A DNA stretch of 64,000 nucleotides from CAXXOK01 sp963674895 (GTDB lineage: Bacteria > Bacillota > Clostridia > Christensenellales > Aristaeellaceae): the NCBI GenBank assembly GCA_963674895.2, contig CAXXCY010000003.1, positions 1,364,001 to 1,428,000 of the forward strand, written 5' to 3'. Shown here piece by piece: positions 33,673-41,509 of the stretch. Every line of letters starts with the position of its first letter. Position 1 is the first letter of the stretch. The notes beneath the pieces were generated by a model. The model saw only the letters and a list, made by a program, of their open reading frames with translations. It was not told the origin of the DNA and ran no database searches. A program made the translations under genes and the position numbers.

Positions 33673-34461
33673 TTAGTGCATCTCTCTGCCGCCGGTGATA
33701 TTGAACGCCTGGCCGGTGCAGTAATCGCCGGAGACCGTCAGGAAGAATACGAAATCAACGACGTCCCGGATATCCGTCAGGCGGCCAAGCGGGACCTTCG
33801 CGGTGAAGGTCTTGACGATCGCCTCGCGGTCCATTTTCATGTTTTCGACATAGCCCTTGCTCACCGTGGACCAGACCCCGGTCGCGTCCGTAATGCCCGG
33901 ACAGACGGCGTTTACGTTAATATTGAATTTGGCAACCTCAAACGCCAGCGCCTGCGTCAGCACAATCACCGCGCCCTTGGCGGCGCTGTACGGCGCCATC
34001 AGCGCCGAGCCGGTCTTGCCGGATTTGGACGCGAAGTTGATGATCTTGCCCGCCTTGTTCTTCTTCATGCTGGGAAGGGCACCCTGGATACAGTAAACGG
34101 TGCCGTAGACGTTCACCTTGAACATCTTGTCAAGGATCGCCTCGTCGTTCTCCTCAAACGGCCGCGTGTCCACAACGCCCGCGTTGTTGACCAGCGCGTA
34201 GATATCGCCCATCGTCGCTACGATATCGGCAAAGCACTCGAGGACAGCCTCCCGCTGGGTGATATTGAGGACATAGCCCTTCGCCGTATATCCCTTCCCC
34301 GTCAGCGCTTTGGCGGATTCCATCACCAGCGGGTCGATGTCGATCAATACCACTTTGGCGCCCTGCTGGGCAAATTTCTCCGCAACGGCGTACCCGATGC
34401 TCTTGGCCGCGCCCGTGACCACGCATACCTTATCCTGAAGATTTTCACTGCTCAAACTCAT
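33673..34461 (-). CDS. Short-chain dehydrogenase/reductase in BMC operon
   Basis: A 262-residue SDR with the cofactor loop GAAKSIGYAVA, an unusual AAKSIG instead of TGxGIG, then NNAGVVDT, catalytic Ser (NFASKSGKTGS) and YSAAK. The Asp in VVLIDIDP after strand beta-2 suggests NAD(H) preference. It resembles sorbitol-6-phosphate and acetoin dehydrogenases. It is the second gene of the transcript, 32 bases after the epimerase. It might oxidise a sugar or alditol phosphate before aldol cleavage; not proven. Confidence 0.9.
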   Translation of the reverse strand: MSLSSENLQDKVCVVTGAAKSIGYAVAEKFAQQGAKVVLIDIDPLVMESAKALTGKGYTAKGYVLNITQREAVLECFADIVATMGDIYALVNNAGVVDTRPFEENDEAILDKMFKVNVYGTVYCIQGALPSMKKNKAGKIINFASKSGKTGSALMAPYSAAKGAVIVLTQALAFEVAKFNINVNAVCPGITDATGVWSTVSKGYVENMKMDREAIVKTFTAKVPLGRLTDIRDVVDFVFFLTVSGDYCTGQAFNITGGREMH

Positions 34462-34493
34462 GGTAACCCCTCCTGCTTACCCTCATTTTTGCT

Positions 34494-35138
34494 TTATTCT
34501 TTCAGCTTCCGTACCGTTTCCGGCAAATCTTCCGCCAAGAATATCATGGAACCGCCGACCAGATTATCGGCGCCGAGCCGGTGTTTCTCCCTGCCGTTTC
34601 CGGTGTTGATCCCGCCGTCCACCTGGATTTCAAACGAAAGCCCTCTGGCCTCGCGCATCGCCGCCAGGCGGCGAAGCTTATCGTCGACCGCGCCGATGAA
34701 CGGCTGCCCGCCGAACCCGACGCACACCGATACCAGCAGCACGATATCCAGCTGGTCCAGATAGTGCTCGATCATTTCCACAGGCGTTGCCGGATCCAGC
34801 GCGACGCCGGCGAGTTTGCCGCGCTTCTTGATTTCCTTGATCACCTCGAAGGCATGCGCCGTCGCCTCGGCATGGAACGTAATCGAATCCGCGCCGGTAT
34901 CCGCGAACGCCCCGATGAAGCGGCCGGGCTCGGCAATCATCAGGTGTACGTCGACGCGAAGGCGCGTAAAGCCGCATACCGCGCGCGCGATATCCATCCC
35001 CATCGTGAGGTTGGACACGAAATGCCCGTCCGTCACGTCGATATGGACACAGTCGCACCCCGCCTCTTCCGCCCGTTTCAGCTCTTCGCCCAGCCGGAGC
35101 CAGTCCGCCGAAAGGATGGATGCGGATACTTTCGTCAT
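34494..35138 (-). CDS. Ribulose-phosphate 3-epimerase family protein (Rpe/AlsE-like), first gene of the BMC operon
   Basis: A 214-residue TIM barrel with Rpe motifs: SASILSADW, HIDVTDGHFV (His-Asp metal ligands), VDVHLMI (Asp-His), VCVGFGGQPFI and FEIQVDGGIN (Asp). Loops differ from housekeeping Rpe: HVDVMDGxFVP is replaced by HIDVTDGHFVS, and the GINxxT stretch by GINTGNGREKH, which suggests an allulose-6-phosphate or other sugar-phosphate substrate. The ATG at 35138 has GGAGGA; the open frame to 35228 crosses the promoter. Placement as first BMC gene links a pentulose or hexulose phosphate to the compartment. Confidence 0.87.
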   Translation of the reverse strand: MTKVSASILSADWLRLGEELKRAEEAGCDCVHIDVTDGHFVSNLTMGMDIARAVCGFTRLRVDVHLMIAEPGRFIGAFADTGADSITFHAEATAHAFEVIKEIKKRGKLAGVALDPATPVEMIEHYLDQLDIVLLVSVCVGFGGQPFIGAVDDKLRRLAAMREARGLSFEIQVDGGINTGNGREKHRLGADNLVGGSMIFLAEDLPETVRKLKE

Positions 35139-35168
35139 AGGTTCCTCCCATGCTCGTGATCCATCCTC

Positions 35169-35197
35169 AATATATCGTCGCCGCTTATTAATGTCAA
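35169..35197 (-). promoter_or_regulatory. Strong sigma-70-type promoter of the BMC operon
   Basis: On the minus strand TTGACA is followed after exactly 17 bases by TATATT. It lies about 30-60 bases before the epimerase start and 13 bases downstream of the palindrome at 35211-35230, a position suited to an activator or a looping repressor. Confidence 0.8.
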
Positions 35198-35210
35198 TGA
35201 TTTCGCATAT

Positions 35211-35230
35211 AATTGAACATATGTTCAATT
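35211..35230. promoter_or_regulatory. Perfect 20-base palindrome, probable SorC-family operator
   Basis: AATTGAACATATGTTCAATT lies between the BMC promoter and the divergent SorC regulator gene. Degenerate copies of its ATGTTC half-site follow (GAAC...GTTC at 35270-35290; ATGTTC at 35305-35310), closer to the regulator's own promoter. This suggests that the regulator at 35378 binds both sides. Confidence 0.7.
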
Positions 35231-35320
35231 TTTAACTCCACTATCTAAAGCTATGACGTATATTTCAAAGAACTGAATGTACATTTGTTCTATGAATATT
35301 TCATATGTTCTGTTTTTGTA

Positions 35321-35349
35321 TTGACTTTTACGTTGGATCGCGCTATAGT
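35321..35349 (+). promoter_or_regulatory. Sigma-70-type promoter of the SorC regulator gene
   Basis: TTGACT, a 17-base spacer and TATAGT, about 29 bases before the ATG at 35378. It directly follows the ATGTTC half-site, so autoregulation is likely. Confidence 0.75.
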
Positions 35350-35377
35350 TTGATCGACAGCAATAGGAGTGATCCGC

Positions 35378-36325
35378 ATGCAATCCTCAGCCGAAAAACG
35401 GGATCTGATGATCCAGGTCGCGAAGCTTTACTATGCCGAAGGGCTTTCGCAGGATGAAATCGCCGGCATCGTGCATGTGTCGCGCCCGACCGTTTCCCGT
35501 TTGCTCAAGGCGTCGGTCTCGTCCGGCATCGTGCAGATCCGGATCGACGATATCTCATCCCAGGGAATCGAGCTTGGCCGGCAGATTCAGGAGCAGTTTG
35601 GCATCGAGCACGTCATCGTCGCCCCCAGCAGCCAAAAGCTCGAAGAGAGCAAGCAGAACGTCGGCGCGGCGGCGGCGATCTTTTTGGAATCCTTCCTGCA
35701 AAACGGCGTTCTCCTGGCGATTGCCTGGGGCACAACCCTGAGCTACGTCGTCAAGAACATACGCCACGACGCGAATAAAAAAATAGACGTCATCCAGCTG
35801 CTGGGCGGCATCGGTAATAAAACCAAGGACACCGACGCGAACGCGCTGGCGCTTACGCTCGCCGGCGCGTTCAACGGGGACAGCTACCTGCTGCAGGCGC
35901 CCTTCATGGTCAAAAGCAAGATCCTGCGCGACCTGCTGATGGACGAGCCCCATATCCAGGAGCATTTTCATAAGCTGTCCACGGCGGACGTCGCGGTCGT
36001 CGGCCTGGGCTCGACGCGCCCCGAGCTCAGCGCGCAGTTCCGGTCGGGCCACATCAGCCTGGAAGACGCGCAAACGCTTCGCAGCGAGGGTGCGGTCGGC
36101 GATATCTGCGGGCGTTACATCAGCATCGACGGCACGCCCTGCGAAACGCCGATCATGGACCGGATGATCTCCGTGTCCCTTAAGGAGCTGCACAAAATCC
36201 CCACTGTGATCGGCGTCGCCTGCGGCGAGGATAAAAAGGACGTCATCACCGGCGCCCTGAAGGGCAGGCACATCAACGTCCTGATTACCGACCGGAGCGC
36301 GGCGCTCGCCGTATTGAACGGGTAA
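35378..36325 (+). CDS. SorC/DeoR-family sugar-binding transcriptional regulator, copy 1
   Basis: A 315-residue protein: N-terminal helix-turn-helix VAKLYYAEGLSQDEIAGIVHVSRPTVSRLL (first 55 residues, quoted in outline) and a SorC sugar-binding domain with TTLSYVV, DVIQLLGGIG and the typical end CGEDKKDVITGALKGRHINVLITD. SorC proteins (DeoR of Bacillus, CggR, SorC) sense phosphorylated sugars. B. subtilis DeoR senses deoxyribose 5-phosphate, which suits a DeoC compartment. It is divergent from the BMC operon and shares a 239-base control region with it. AGGAG is 8 bases from the ATG at 35378; GTG at 35369 is less likely. Confidence 0.92.
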   Translation: MQSSAEKRDLMIQVAKLYYAEGLSQDEIAGIVHVSRPTVSRLLKASVSSGIVQIRIDDISSQGIELGRQIQEQFGIEHVIVAPSSQKLEESKQNVGAAAAIFLESFLQNGVLLAIAWGTTLSYVVKNIRHDANKKIDVIQLLGGIGNKTKDTDANALALTLAGAFNGDSYLLQAPFMVKSKILRDLLMDEPHIQEHFHKLSTADVAVVGLGSTRPELSAQFRSGHISLEDAQTLRSEGAVGDICGRYISIDGTPCETPIMDRMISVSLKELHKIPTVIGVACGEDKKDVITGALKGRHINVLITDRSAALAVLNG

Positions 36326-36353
36326 ATAAAAAACCGCGGCATATACCGCGGTT
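36326..36353 (-). terminator. Hairpin with T-tract on the minus strand
   Basis: AACCGCGG-CATATA-CCGCGGTT directly after the first SorC gene. The run of A's at 36327-36333 becomes a T-tract on the minus strand, so it best terminates transcripts coming leftwards from the second SorC gene. Confidence 0.65.
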
Positions 36354-36481
36354 CAGCCTGCCCATAAAGCCCAATCTGCGTTGTCAACTGCGGGATGGCA
36401 AGGGGCATCACTTACGGATGAGTAAGCTCAACCCCTTGCCACCCTTGTTTCCTAGCATCTCAGGCTTTCTGAACAGGCTGA
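36353..36481. other. Nested inverted-repeat element between convergent SorC genes (possible small RNA or miniature element)
   Basis: Four concentric stems can be drawn: TCAGCCTG/CAGGCTGA (36353 and 36474), AAAGCC/GGCTTT (36366 and 36463), TGGCAAGGGG/CCCCTTGCCA (36396 and 36432) and CTTAC/GTAAG (36411 and 36422). GGG and CCC extend the third stem past one bulge. A further inverted pair CCCTTGTTT/AAACAAGGG (36442 and 36495) crosses its right edge. No open reading frame of note. The ordered nesting is more than a simple terminator; it could be a structured RNA, a riboregulator or a miniature inverted-repeat element. Confidence 0.5.
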
Positions 36482-36511
36482 CATCGTGTCTGAAAAACAA
36501 GGGTTTTATAA

Positions 36512-36537
36512 TGAGCCGCGGTGTATTCTGCGGCTCA
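36512..36537. terminator. Hairpin similar to the one at 36332
   Basis: TGAGCCGCGG-TGTATT-CTGCGGCTCA lies just beyond the stop of the second SorC gene. It resembles the hairpin at 36332-36353 in sequence and loop, so each of the two convergent regulators is bounded by a similar stem. No strong T-tract. Confidence 0.5.
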
Positions 36538-36553
36538 GTGTTTCGTTTCGTTT

Positions 36554-37507
36554 CTATACCAGCTTGAGGATCGCCTTGGCCGTGTTTTCGTCGGTGACGA
36601 AATGGGTGATGATCTTCAGGCGCAGCGCGCCGATGATCGACAGTATTTTATGCTGGCCCGCCGCGATGCTCAGGACGTTTTTCGCGTTGCGGAGGCTCTC
36701 CTCGTCGATTCCCATGAGCCTTTCGTTATATTCGGTGTGCAGGAACTGCCCCTGAATGTTGAAACGCCTCGCGCAGATATCTCCGACCGTTTTATTGGGA
36801 TCCTGGTCATACAGCGCCTTGGACGCATACGGATCGAACTCGCTTTTTTCCGCGTAATATTCCGGCGGCGAGCCCACGCCGACGATGGCGACGTCAATCC
36901 TGCGCCATTTCTCCACAATCGACTGCATATATTGGCTTTTCATATGCAGCGCTTTGTCCTCTTTGGTTTCGGCGAGGGCGGGCGCATAGATAAACGACGG
37001 CGTGCCTTTAAGCTTCTCGGCGAAAAAGCGCACCATCTCGTTGAGCTGGAATTCCGACGACAGGTGGTGGGACCCGCCGATCAGCGGCACGACGTTGACG
37101 TCGGTCAGGTTGGTACTCCCAGAAAACGCCTTCATAAACTCATAACAGGTCGAGCCCCACGCGACGCCGACCGTCGAGTGGCTTTCGATCAGCTTCTCGG
37201 CCTCGATCGCGCCCTGCGCGGCGATGATCTTGGTCAGGGGCAGCAGCGCGGTGACGACCGTCGGCGTAACGATGCAGTTGGGCGTACCGAACGCGTCCTG
37301 AATGTCCTGCGCGAGTTTGGTGTTGCTCTCCAGCGGGTTTTTGATCTTGATGTTGACGATGCCCAGATCGCGGGCTTCGGAAAGGAGCATTGAGATATAA
37401 GACCTGGAAATGCCCAGTTCTTTGGCGATGCTTTGCTGTGTCAATCCTTCGATGTAGTACATTTTCGCGGTCTGTACCATCATCTGCATGTCGAATTTCG
37501 ATTCCAT
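36554..37507 (-). CDS. SorC/DeoR-family sugar-binding transcriptional regulator, copy 2
   Basis: A 317-residue protein: helix-turn-helix TAKMYYIEGLTQQSIAKELG followed by the SorC effector domain (VGVAWGSTCYEF, NVVPLIGGS, VGDICARRFN, LSIAAGQHKI). Same family as copy 1 but clearly diverged. It is downstream of the sugar operon 37610-46212 but has its own promoter in the gap 37508-37609, with TGACA/TGTCA half-sites at 37529-37562. The same half-sites occur at 46318-46538, so this protein is the likely regulator of the sugar operon. Effector unknown, probably a phosphorylated sugar. Confidence 0.92.
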   Translation of the reverse strand: MESKFDMQMMVQTAKMYYIEGLTQQSIAKELGISRSYISMLLSEARDLGIVNIKIKNPLESNTKLAQDIQDAFGTPNCIVTPTVVTALLPLTKIIAAQGAIEAEKLIESHSTVGVAWGSTCYEFMKAFSGSTNLTDVNVVPLIGGSHHLSSEFQLNEMVRFFAEKLKGTPSFIYAPALAETKEDKALHMKSQYMQSIVEKWRRIDVAIVGVGSPPEYYAEKSEFDPYASKALYDQDPNKTVGDICARRFNIQGQFLHTEYNERLMGIDEESLRNAKNVLSIAAGQHKILSIIGALRLKIITHFVTDENTAKAILKLV

Positions 37508-37528
37508 TTCCTAACCCCGTGTTCGTTT

Positions 37529-37562
37529 CATGTCATTGGGCCGCGCGGCTACAAGTGTCATG
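37529..37562. promoter_or_regulatory. TGTCA half-site pair in the promoter of SorC copy 2
   Basis: CATGTCAT (37529-37536) and GTGTCATG (37555-37562) are direct copies of the TGACA/TGTCA half-site seen at the sugar operon. A minus-strand TATAAT lies at about 37579-37584, upstream of the sites. Suggests autoregulation. Confidence 0.45.
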
Positions 37563-37609
37563 AAAAATTTCAAGAGTAATTATAGCACAACCGCCTTCGT
37601 TTGACACGC

Positions 37610-39121
37610 CTATTCTTTCCATATTTCATCCATCCTGTCGCTGAGTTTCCTGTATCGCCGATACTTGGCGTCGTACAGGCTTTTCAGCGCCGGGTTGGGG
37701 ATGCATGTATACGCCACCTTTGAAAACAGCTCCGTAGCCTCATGAAAATCGCGCAGGCTTCCGTTGCCGATCCCGGCGCACATCGCCGCGCCCAGCGTTC
37801 CCAGCTCATGCGCGGCGGATACCTCGATGGGAAGCTGCAGCACGTCGGCGAAAATCTGCACCCAGACCTTCGACCGCGCGCCTCCACCCGATATGCGGAT
37901 GCTCTCCGGCGGATCGCGAAAACGCAGGAGGTTGTCCATATGCGCCCGGTGGGAAAACGCCACGCCCTCATAAATCGCCCGCAGCATATGCGCCCTGGTA
38001 TGCAGTCCGCTGATGCCGAAAAAGCATGCCCTGGCGTCGGCGTTGACATTCGTTCCGTATAGATACGGCAGGAAGAGGATCGGGACCTCGTCCGGCGCAA
38101 TACCCGCCACCAGCTTGTCGGCCGCCTGATATTCGCTTTTCCCGCTCTGCCGCGATTCCGCCTTTTCCTTCTCCATGAAGTTCTTCACGAACCATTCCAG
38201 GTTTCCCGCGGACGTCATGCTGTTTTCCATGATCATCCAGTAGCCGTCCATACAGTACGCCGCGTTTTGAAACAGGTCCCTGGATGCGATCGGTTTTCCC
38301 GAAAGAAACACGTTGATGCTCCAGGTGCCCGCAACCATGCACATCCTGTCCGGCGTGGTGACGCCGCTGCCGATGCAGCACGCCGCGACGTCGAACAACC
38401 CGCCGGCGACCGGCGTGCCTTCCCTGAGCCCCGTCAGCCGGGCGGCCTCCCGGGTAATTGTTCCGCAGATGTCCGTGCATTTGCGAAGCGGCGGGAAAAT
38501 ATGGCGATAGTCCGCAATGCCAAAGGCTTCCCATATCGAGATATCATACGCGGCCGTATTCAGGTTGATGCCGTTGGTCACCGAAACGTCGGTCAGCTCT
38601 TCATACGCTTCTCCCGTGAGGCAGAACCGGATGTAATCCTTACAGGAAAACACCCACCGGACCCTGTCGAGCGTCTGCCGTTTCTCGGCTTTATGCCACG
38701 CCACGATCGGCAGCATCTGCCCCGCCCAGATGATCTGCATCGTCTTTGGCAGAAGGGCGTCGTAGGTCCCGTCGCGGTTCCAGCGTTCCACCAGGCCTTT
38801 GGCGCGCGTATCCGTAGCGATGATTCCGTTGCCGACCGGCCTGCCGTCCGCATCCACAAAGTACGCGCCGCAGCCGTGGCCCGTCACCGCGACGCCGAGA
38901 ACGTCCGCCGCGTCGGCGCCGGCCTTTTGGATCACATCCCGGATCGCTTTGGCGTTGGCTTGCCAGAGCTCGTCCATGTCGCGCTCGACAAACCCGACCT
39001 TTTCCATGATAGGCTTGACCTGCACGCTCGCGATGGCAATCTCGGCGCCGCCGACGTCGTACAGCGCCGCCTTTGTCACCGTGCTGCCGTTGTCCAGGCC
39101 CAGCAGATACCGTTTGTTCAT
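37610..39121 (-). CDS. FGGY-family carbohydrate kinase (xylulokinase/L-xylulose kinase-like)
   Basis: A 503-residue protein with two actin-like domains: LGLDNGSTVTKAALYD at the start (phosphate loop), VAVTGHGCGAYFVD, and the FGGY signature region RISGGGARSKVWVQIFADVL followed by AAHELGTLGAAMCAG. It phosphorylates a ketose, using ATP, in the cytosol. The context (UlaE-like epimerase, class II aldolase, ribose-type transporter) resembles L-xylulose/L-lyxose or L-fuculose-type pathways, where the product is a pentulose 5-phosphate or a ketose 1-phosphate. Sequence alone does not decide. Last gene of the sugar operon. Confidence 0.9.
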   Translation of the reverse strand: MNKRYLLGLDNGSTVTKAALYDVGGAEIAIASVQVKPIMEKVGFVERDMDELWQANAKAIRDVIQKAGADAADVLGVAVTGHGCGAYFVDADGRPVGNGIIATDTRAKGLVERWNRDGTYDALLPKTMQIIWAGQMLPIVAWHKAEKRQTLDRVRWVFSCKDYIRFCLTGEAYEELTDVSVTNGINLNTAAYDISIWEAFGIADYRHIFPPLRKCTDICGTITREAARLTGLREGTPVAGGLFDVAACCIGSGVTTPDRMCMVAGTWSINVFLSGKPIASRDLFQNAAYCMDGYWMIMENSMTSAGNLEWFVKNFMEKEKAESRQSGKSEYQAADKLVAGIAPDEVPILFLPYLYGTNVNADARACFFGISGLHTRAHMLRAIYEGVAFSHRAHMDNLLRFRDPPESIRISGGGARSKVWVQIFADVLQLPIEVSAAHELGTLGAAMCAGIGNGSLRDFHEATELFSKVAYTCIPNPALKSLYDAKYRRYRKLSDRMDEIWKE

Positions 39122-39253
39122 GGCAGGCAGTCTCCCCCGTTGCGGTATGCCCGTAAACCGTCGTGCGCAAACAGACAGTCAAAGCGGAAAACAAAGTTCC
39201 CATCATGCGCGGGCCCTGTATGCCAATCCGCCGCCAGGAACCGCGCCGCCGCT

Positions 39254-39763
39254 TCAATCGGCCGGCGTATCCAGCACCTTGATTTGGTTTTCCCCGGGAA
39301 GCTCCACAAAGGTACAGTCCGTTTGATAGGTGCGTTCGGGCAGCACGCAGAGGATATGCACCCTGTCGCATCCGTACGGGAAGCCCGCCTGATGCCAGAC
39401 GCCTGCCTTCACGTTGACCAGCGTTCCCTTGGGGATCAGGAATACCTCTATTTTATCACAGGGTATCTCTTTTTCAAACGTCGCCGGCGCCACATGCATC
39501 AGATAGTCCCCGTCCAGGCAAAGGATGGTTTCGTGGCATCCGTCGTGCACCTCCGCGTTTTTAATGATCCATGCGCGCTGCTCGACCACGCACGCGGAAT
39601 AGGACGCCCGGGTGGACAAGCCGAGGCTTTGCTGTACCATATCCCGGTAAAACAGAACGGGCGCTTCCCCGAAGCACTCGCCGGACGGCTCCAGTATGCT
39701 TGCGTAGGAACCGTACGCGTCAAAATTTTCCCTGGAGAGCCGCCTGATGCCGATTTCTTTCAT
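39254..39763 (-). CDS. AllA-like (ureidoglycolate lyase fold) cupin protein
   Basis: A 169-residue protein with a cupin-like barrel similar in layout to AllA: ECFGEAPVLFYRDM near the start, VHDGCHETILCLDGDYLMHV and a C-terminal GVWHQAGFPY His motif. AllA-fold proteins occur in many sugar operons without a purine pathway and may be isomerases or lyases of sugar derivatives. It lies 21 bases after the UlaE-like epimerase and before the kinase, inside the operon. No other allantoin genes are present, so an allantoin role is unlikely. The 132 bases between it and the kinase hold nothing I recognise. Confidence 0.65.
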   Translation of the reverse strand: MKEIGIRRLSRENFDAYGSYASILEPSGECFGEAPVLFYRDMVQQSLGLSTRASYSACVVEQRAWIIKNAEVHDGCHETILCLDGDYLMHVAPATFEKEIPCDKIEVFLIPKGTLVNVKAGVWHQAGFPYGCDRVHILCVLPERTYQTDCTFVELPGENQIKVLDTPAD

Positions 39764-39784
39764 CTTTGTTTCCTCCGCGTGCGC

Positions 39785-40648
39785 TTACTGCGCCTGCGCC
39801 AGTTGCTCGATGGCCTGTTCCATCTTGTCCGCCAGGAAGTTCCTCGCGTTTCGCGCGTGCTGAACGGAATCTCCGGTTTCATCCGACCACATTTCCACGA
39901 CGAAAATACCGTCGTACTTTTCGGTGATCAGCAGCTTGAAAAACGACACGAAATCCACGGTCCCCTCGCCGAAGGGAATCTCACGGTAAACGCCGGGCCG
40001 CGTATCTTTCAAATGGATCGCGACAATATCGTTCTTGCCGATCAGATAATCGGTTTGAATATCCTGTCCCGAGGCCGTCAAATTGCCGACGTCCGGGTAG
40101 ATTTTAAACCACTGCGAGTTCAGCGCGTCCACATACCCCTTCGCCTTGCGAATGGAATTCATCAAATCGTTTTCCATGGTCTCCATCGCGAGCATGACTG
40201 CCTTTTGCTCCGCGTACCGGACGCACTCGCCGAGAGAAACCATGAAATTGCGGACCGTGGCGTCGTTGCTCGGGTTGGCGTATTCATCATATCCCGCCAG
40301 CTGGATAATCCGGATTTCCAGAGCCTGCGCGAACTCGATCGCGTCCTTGATGAGCTTGACGCCCCGCGCTCTGGTTTTTGCGTTTTCACTGCCGATGGGA
40401 AACCGCCGGTTCCCGCTCAGGCACATACTCAGGATGGGCATACTTTGCTTCCTGACACATTGGAGCAGCTCGTTCTTCTCAGCCCCGGACCACGTGAGCC
40501 TGCCGATACGCGCATCGGTTTCATCAATGCTCATCTCCAGGAAATCATATCCGGCGTTCCTGGCCGCCGCCAACCGTTCTTCCCAGGTCAGCTGCGCCGG
40601 AAGCGCTTTCTCATACAGGCCAATTGGGATCTTCCTGACGTCATACAT
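39785..40648 (-). CDS. L-ribulose/L-xylulose-5-phosphate 3-epimerase (UlaE/SgbU-like)
   Basis: A 287-residue TIM barrel starting MYDVRKIPIGLYEKALP with GGAGG upstream at 40648. UlaE signature stretches: YDFLEMSIDETDARIGRL, MCLSGNRRFPIGS, IIQLAGYDEYA, AMETMEN (metal Glu), YPDVGNL (Asp), IHLKDTRPG (His) and VVEMWSDE (Glu). UlaE/SgbU converts L-xylulose 5-phosphate to L-ribulose 5-phosphate. Strong match in motif order, so the family call is firm. It suggests that the operon handles an L-pentulose phosphate or an isomer. Confidence 0.9.
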   Translation of the reverse strand: MYDVRKIPIGLYEKALPAQLTWEERLAAARNAGYDFLEMSIDETDARIGRLTWSGAEKNELLQCVRKQSMPILSMCLSGNRRFPIGSENAKTRARGVKLIKDAIEFAQALEIRIIQLAGYDEYANPSNDATVRNFMVSLGECVRYAEQKAVMLAMETMENDLMNSIRKAKGYVDALNSQWFKIYPDVGNLTASGQDIQTDYLIGKNDIVAIHLKDTRPGVYREIPFGEGTVDFVSFFKLLITEKYDGIFVVEMWSDETGDSVQHARNARNFLADKMEQAIEQLAQAQ

Positions 40649-40768
40649 GGATTTGCCTCCCAATAGTAATTGGATCACGAGCTTTGCTTGCGATACGGAA
40701 AATACCCTCTGCTCTCCGCCCGGGCCGCGGGATCAGCGAATGCAACAATGGTTTGAGCGTCCTGCGGG

Positions 40769-41410
40769 CTAGGGGCGCTGCCCGTAGGTCCTGTGGATCT
40801 CCACCGCGTCGGCGGTCTGTTCCTCCGTCATAATGGCGACGTCACCGGCTGCCTTCGCGGCCAGGTAGGCCTTCGCCGCTTCCTCCATATAGACCGCCGC
40901 GTACAGCGCGTCCTTGAGCTTCCCGCCGACCGCGATCACGCCGTGGTGCTTGAGGATGACCGCGCGCTTGCCGCCCAGATACTTGACCGCCTGCACGCCC
41001 ATATCCAGGCTCGCGGCCGAACAATACGGTGCGACGTTGACCTCGCCCAGGGTCACGTTGGCAAGCGTCGTGAGCGCCGCGGGGAACTTGTCGCCGATCA
41101 GCCCGACCGCGGTCGCGTACGGCTGATGCGTGTGGATGATCGCGTTGACCTCCGGCAGCTGCGCGTAGATGTATTGGAGCGCGACGGTGTCCACCGATTC
41201 CCGGAGCGTGCCCTCCAAGCGGTCGCCGTTTGCGTTGAATACGATCAGGTCGTCCGTCCGCATCGTTTCATACGCCGTTCCCGAGGGGGTTACGATGATG
41301 TCGCCGTTTTCCTTGCGGACGCTCACATTGCCGCCGGACAGGGCGATCAGCCCGCAGCTTTTGATCTCAAGCGCCGTGTGTATGATTTCGCGTTTATCTG
41401 CTTCGTACAT
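40769..41410 (-). CDS. Class II aldolase/4-epimerase family protein (FucA/AraD-like)
   Basis: A 213-residue zinc enzyme: SGGNVSVRKENG, TPSGTAYETM, zinc ligands in IIHTHQPYATA and LKHHGVIAVG. The C-terminal HRTYGQ recalls FucA (L-fuculose-1-phosphate aldolase) more than AraD. It either cleaves a ketose 1-phosphate to dihydroxyacetone phosphate plus an aldehyde, or epimerises L-ribulose 5-phosphate at C4 (UlaF/AraD). The UlaE-like partner favours the second, the detailed motifs the first. The ATG at 41410 has GGAGAT; the longer frame is not supported. No clear encapsulation peptide at either end. Confidence 0.85.
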   Translation of the reverse strand: MYEADKREIIHTALEIKSCGLIALSGGNVSVRKENGDIIVTPSGTAYETMRTDDLIVFNANGDRLEGTLRESVDTVALQYIYAQLPEVNAIIHTHQPYATAVGLIGDKFPAALTTLANVTLGEVNVAPYCSAASLDMGVQAVKYLGGKRAVILKHHGVIAVGGKLKDALYAAVYMEEAAKAYLAAKAAGDVAIMTEEQTADAVEIHRTYGQRP

Positions 41411-41509
41411 AGTATCTCCTCCGGTCGCGCCCCATCGCGCTTCTCTCTTGTCCCTGCAATCCGCTTTCGGGGGGTTCCCCGCGCCGCAGGCTATGCGGCC
41501 CACGGATGA

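Noticed and set aside
32977..34764. A 595-residue plus-strand open frame
   Set aside because: Antisense to two clear SDR genes and the epimerase.
39254..39763. Allantoin/ureidoglycolate pathway role for the AllA-like gene
   Set aside because: No other purine or allantoin genes are near, and the gene is inside a sugar operon. Only the fold is claimed.
38267..40666. A 799-residue plus-strand open frame
   Set aside because: Antisense to the FGGY kinase, AllA-like and UlaE-like genes; no motif of its own.
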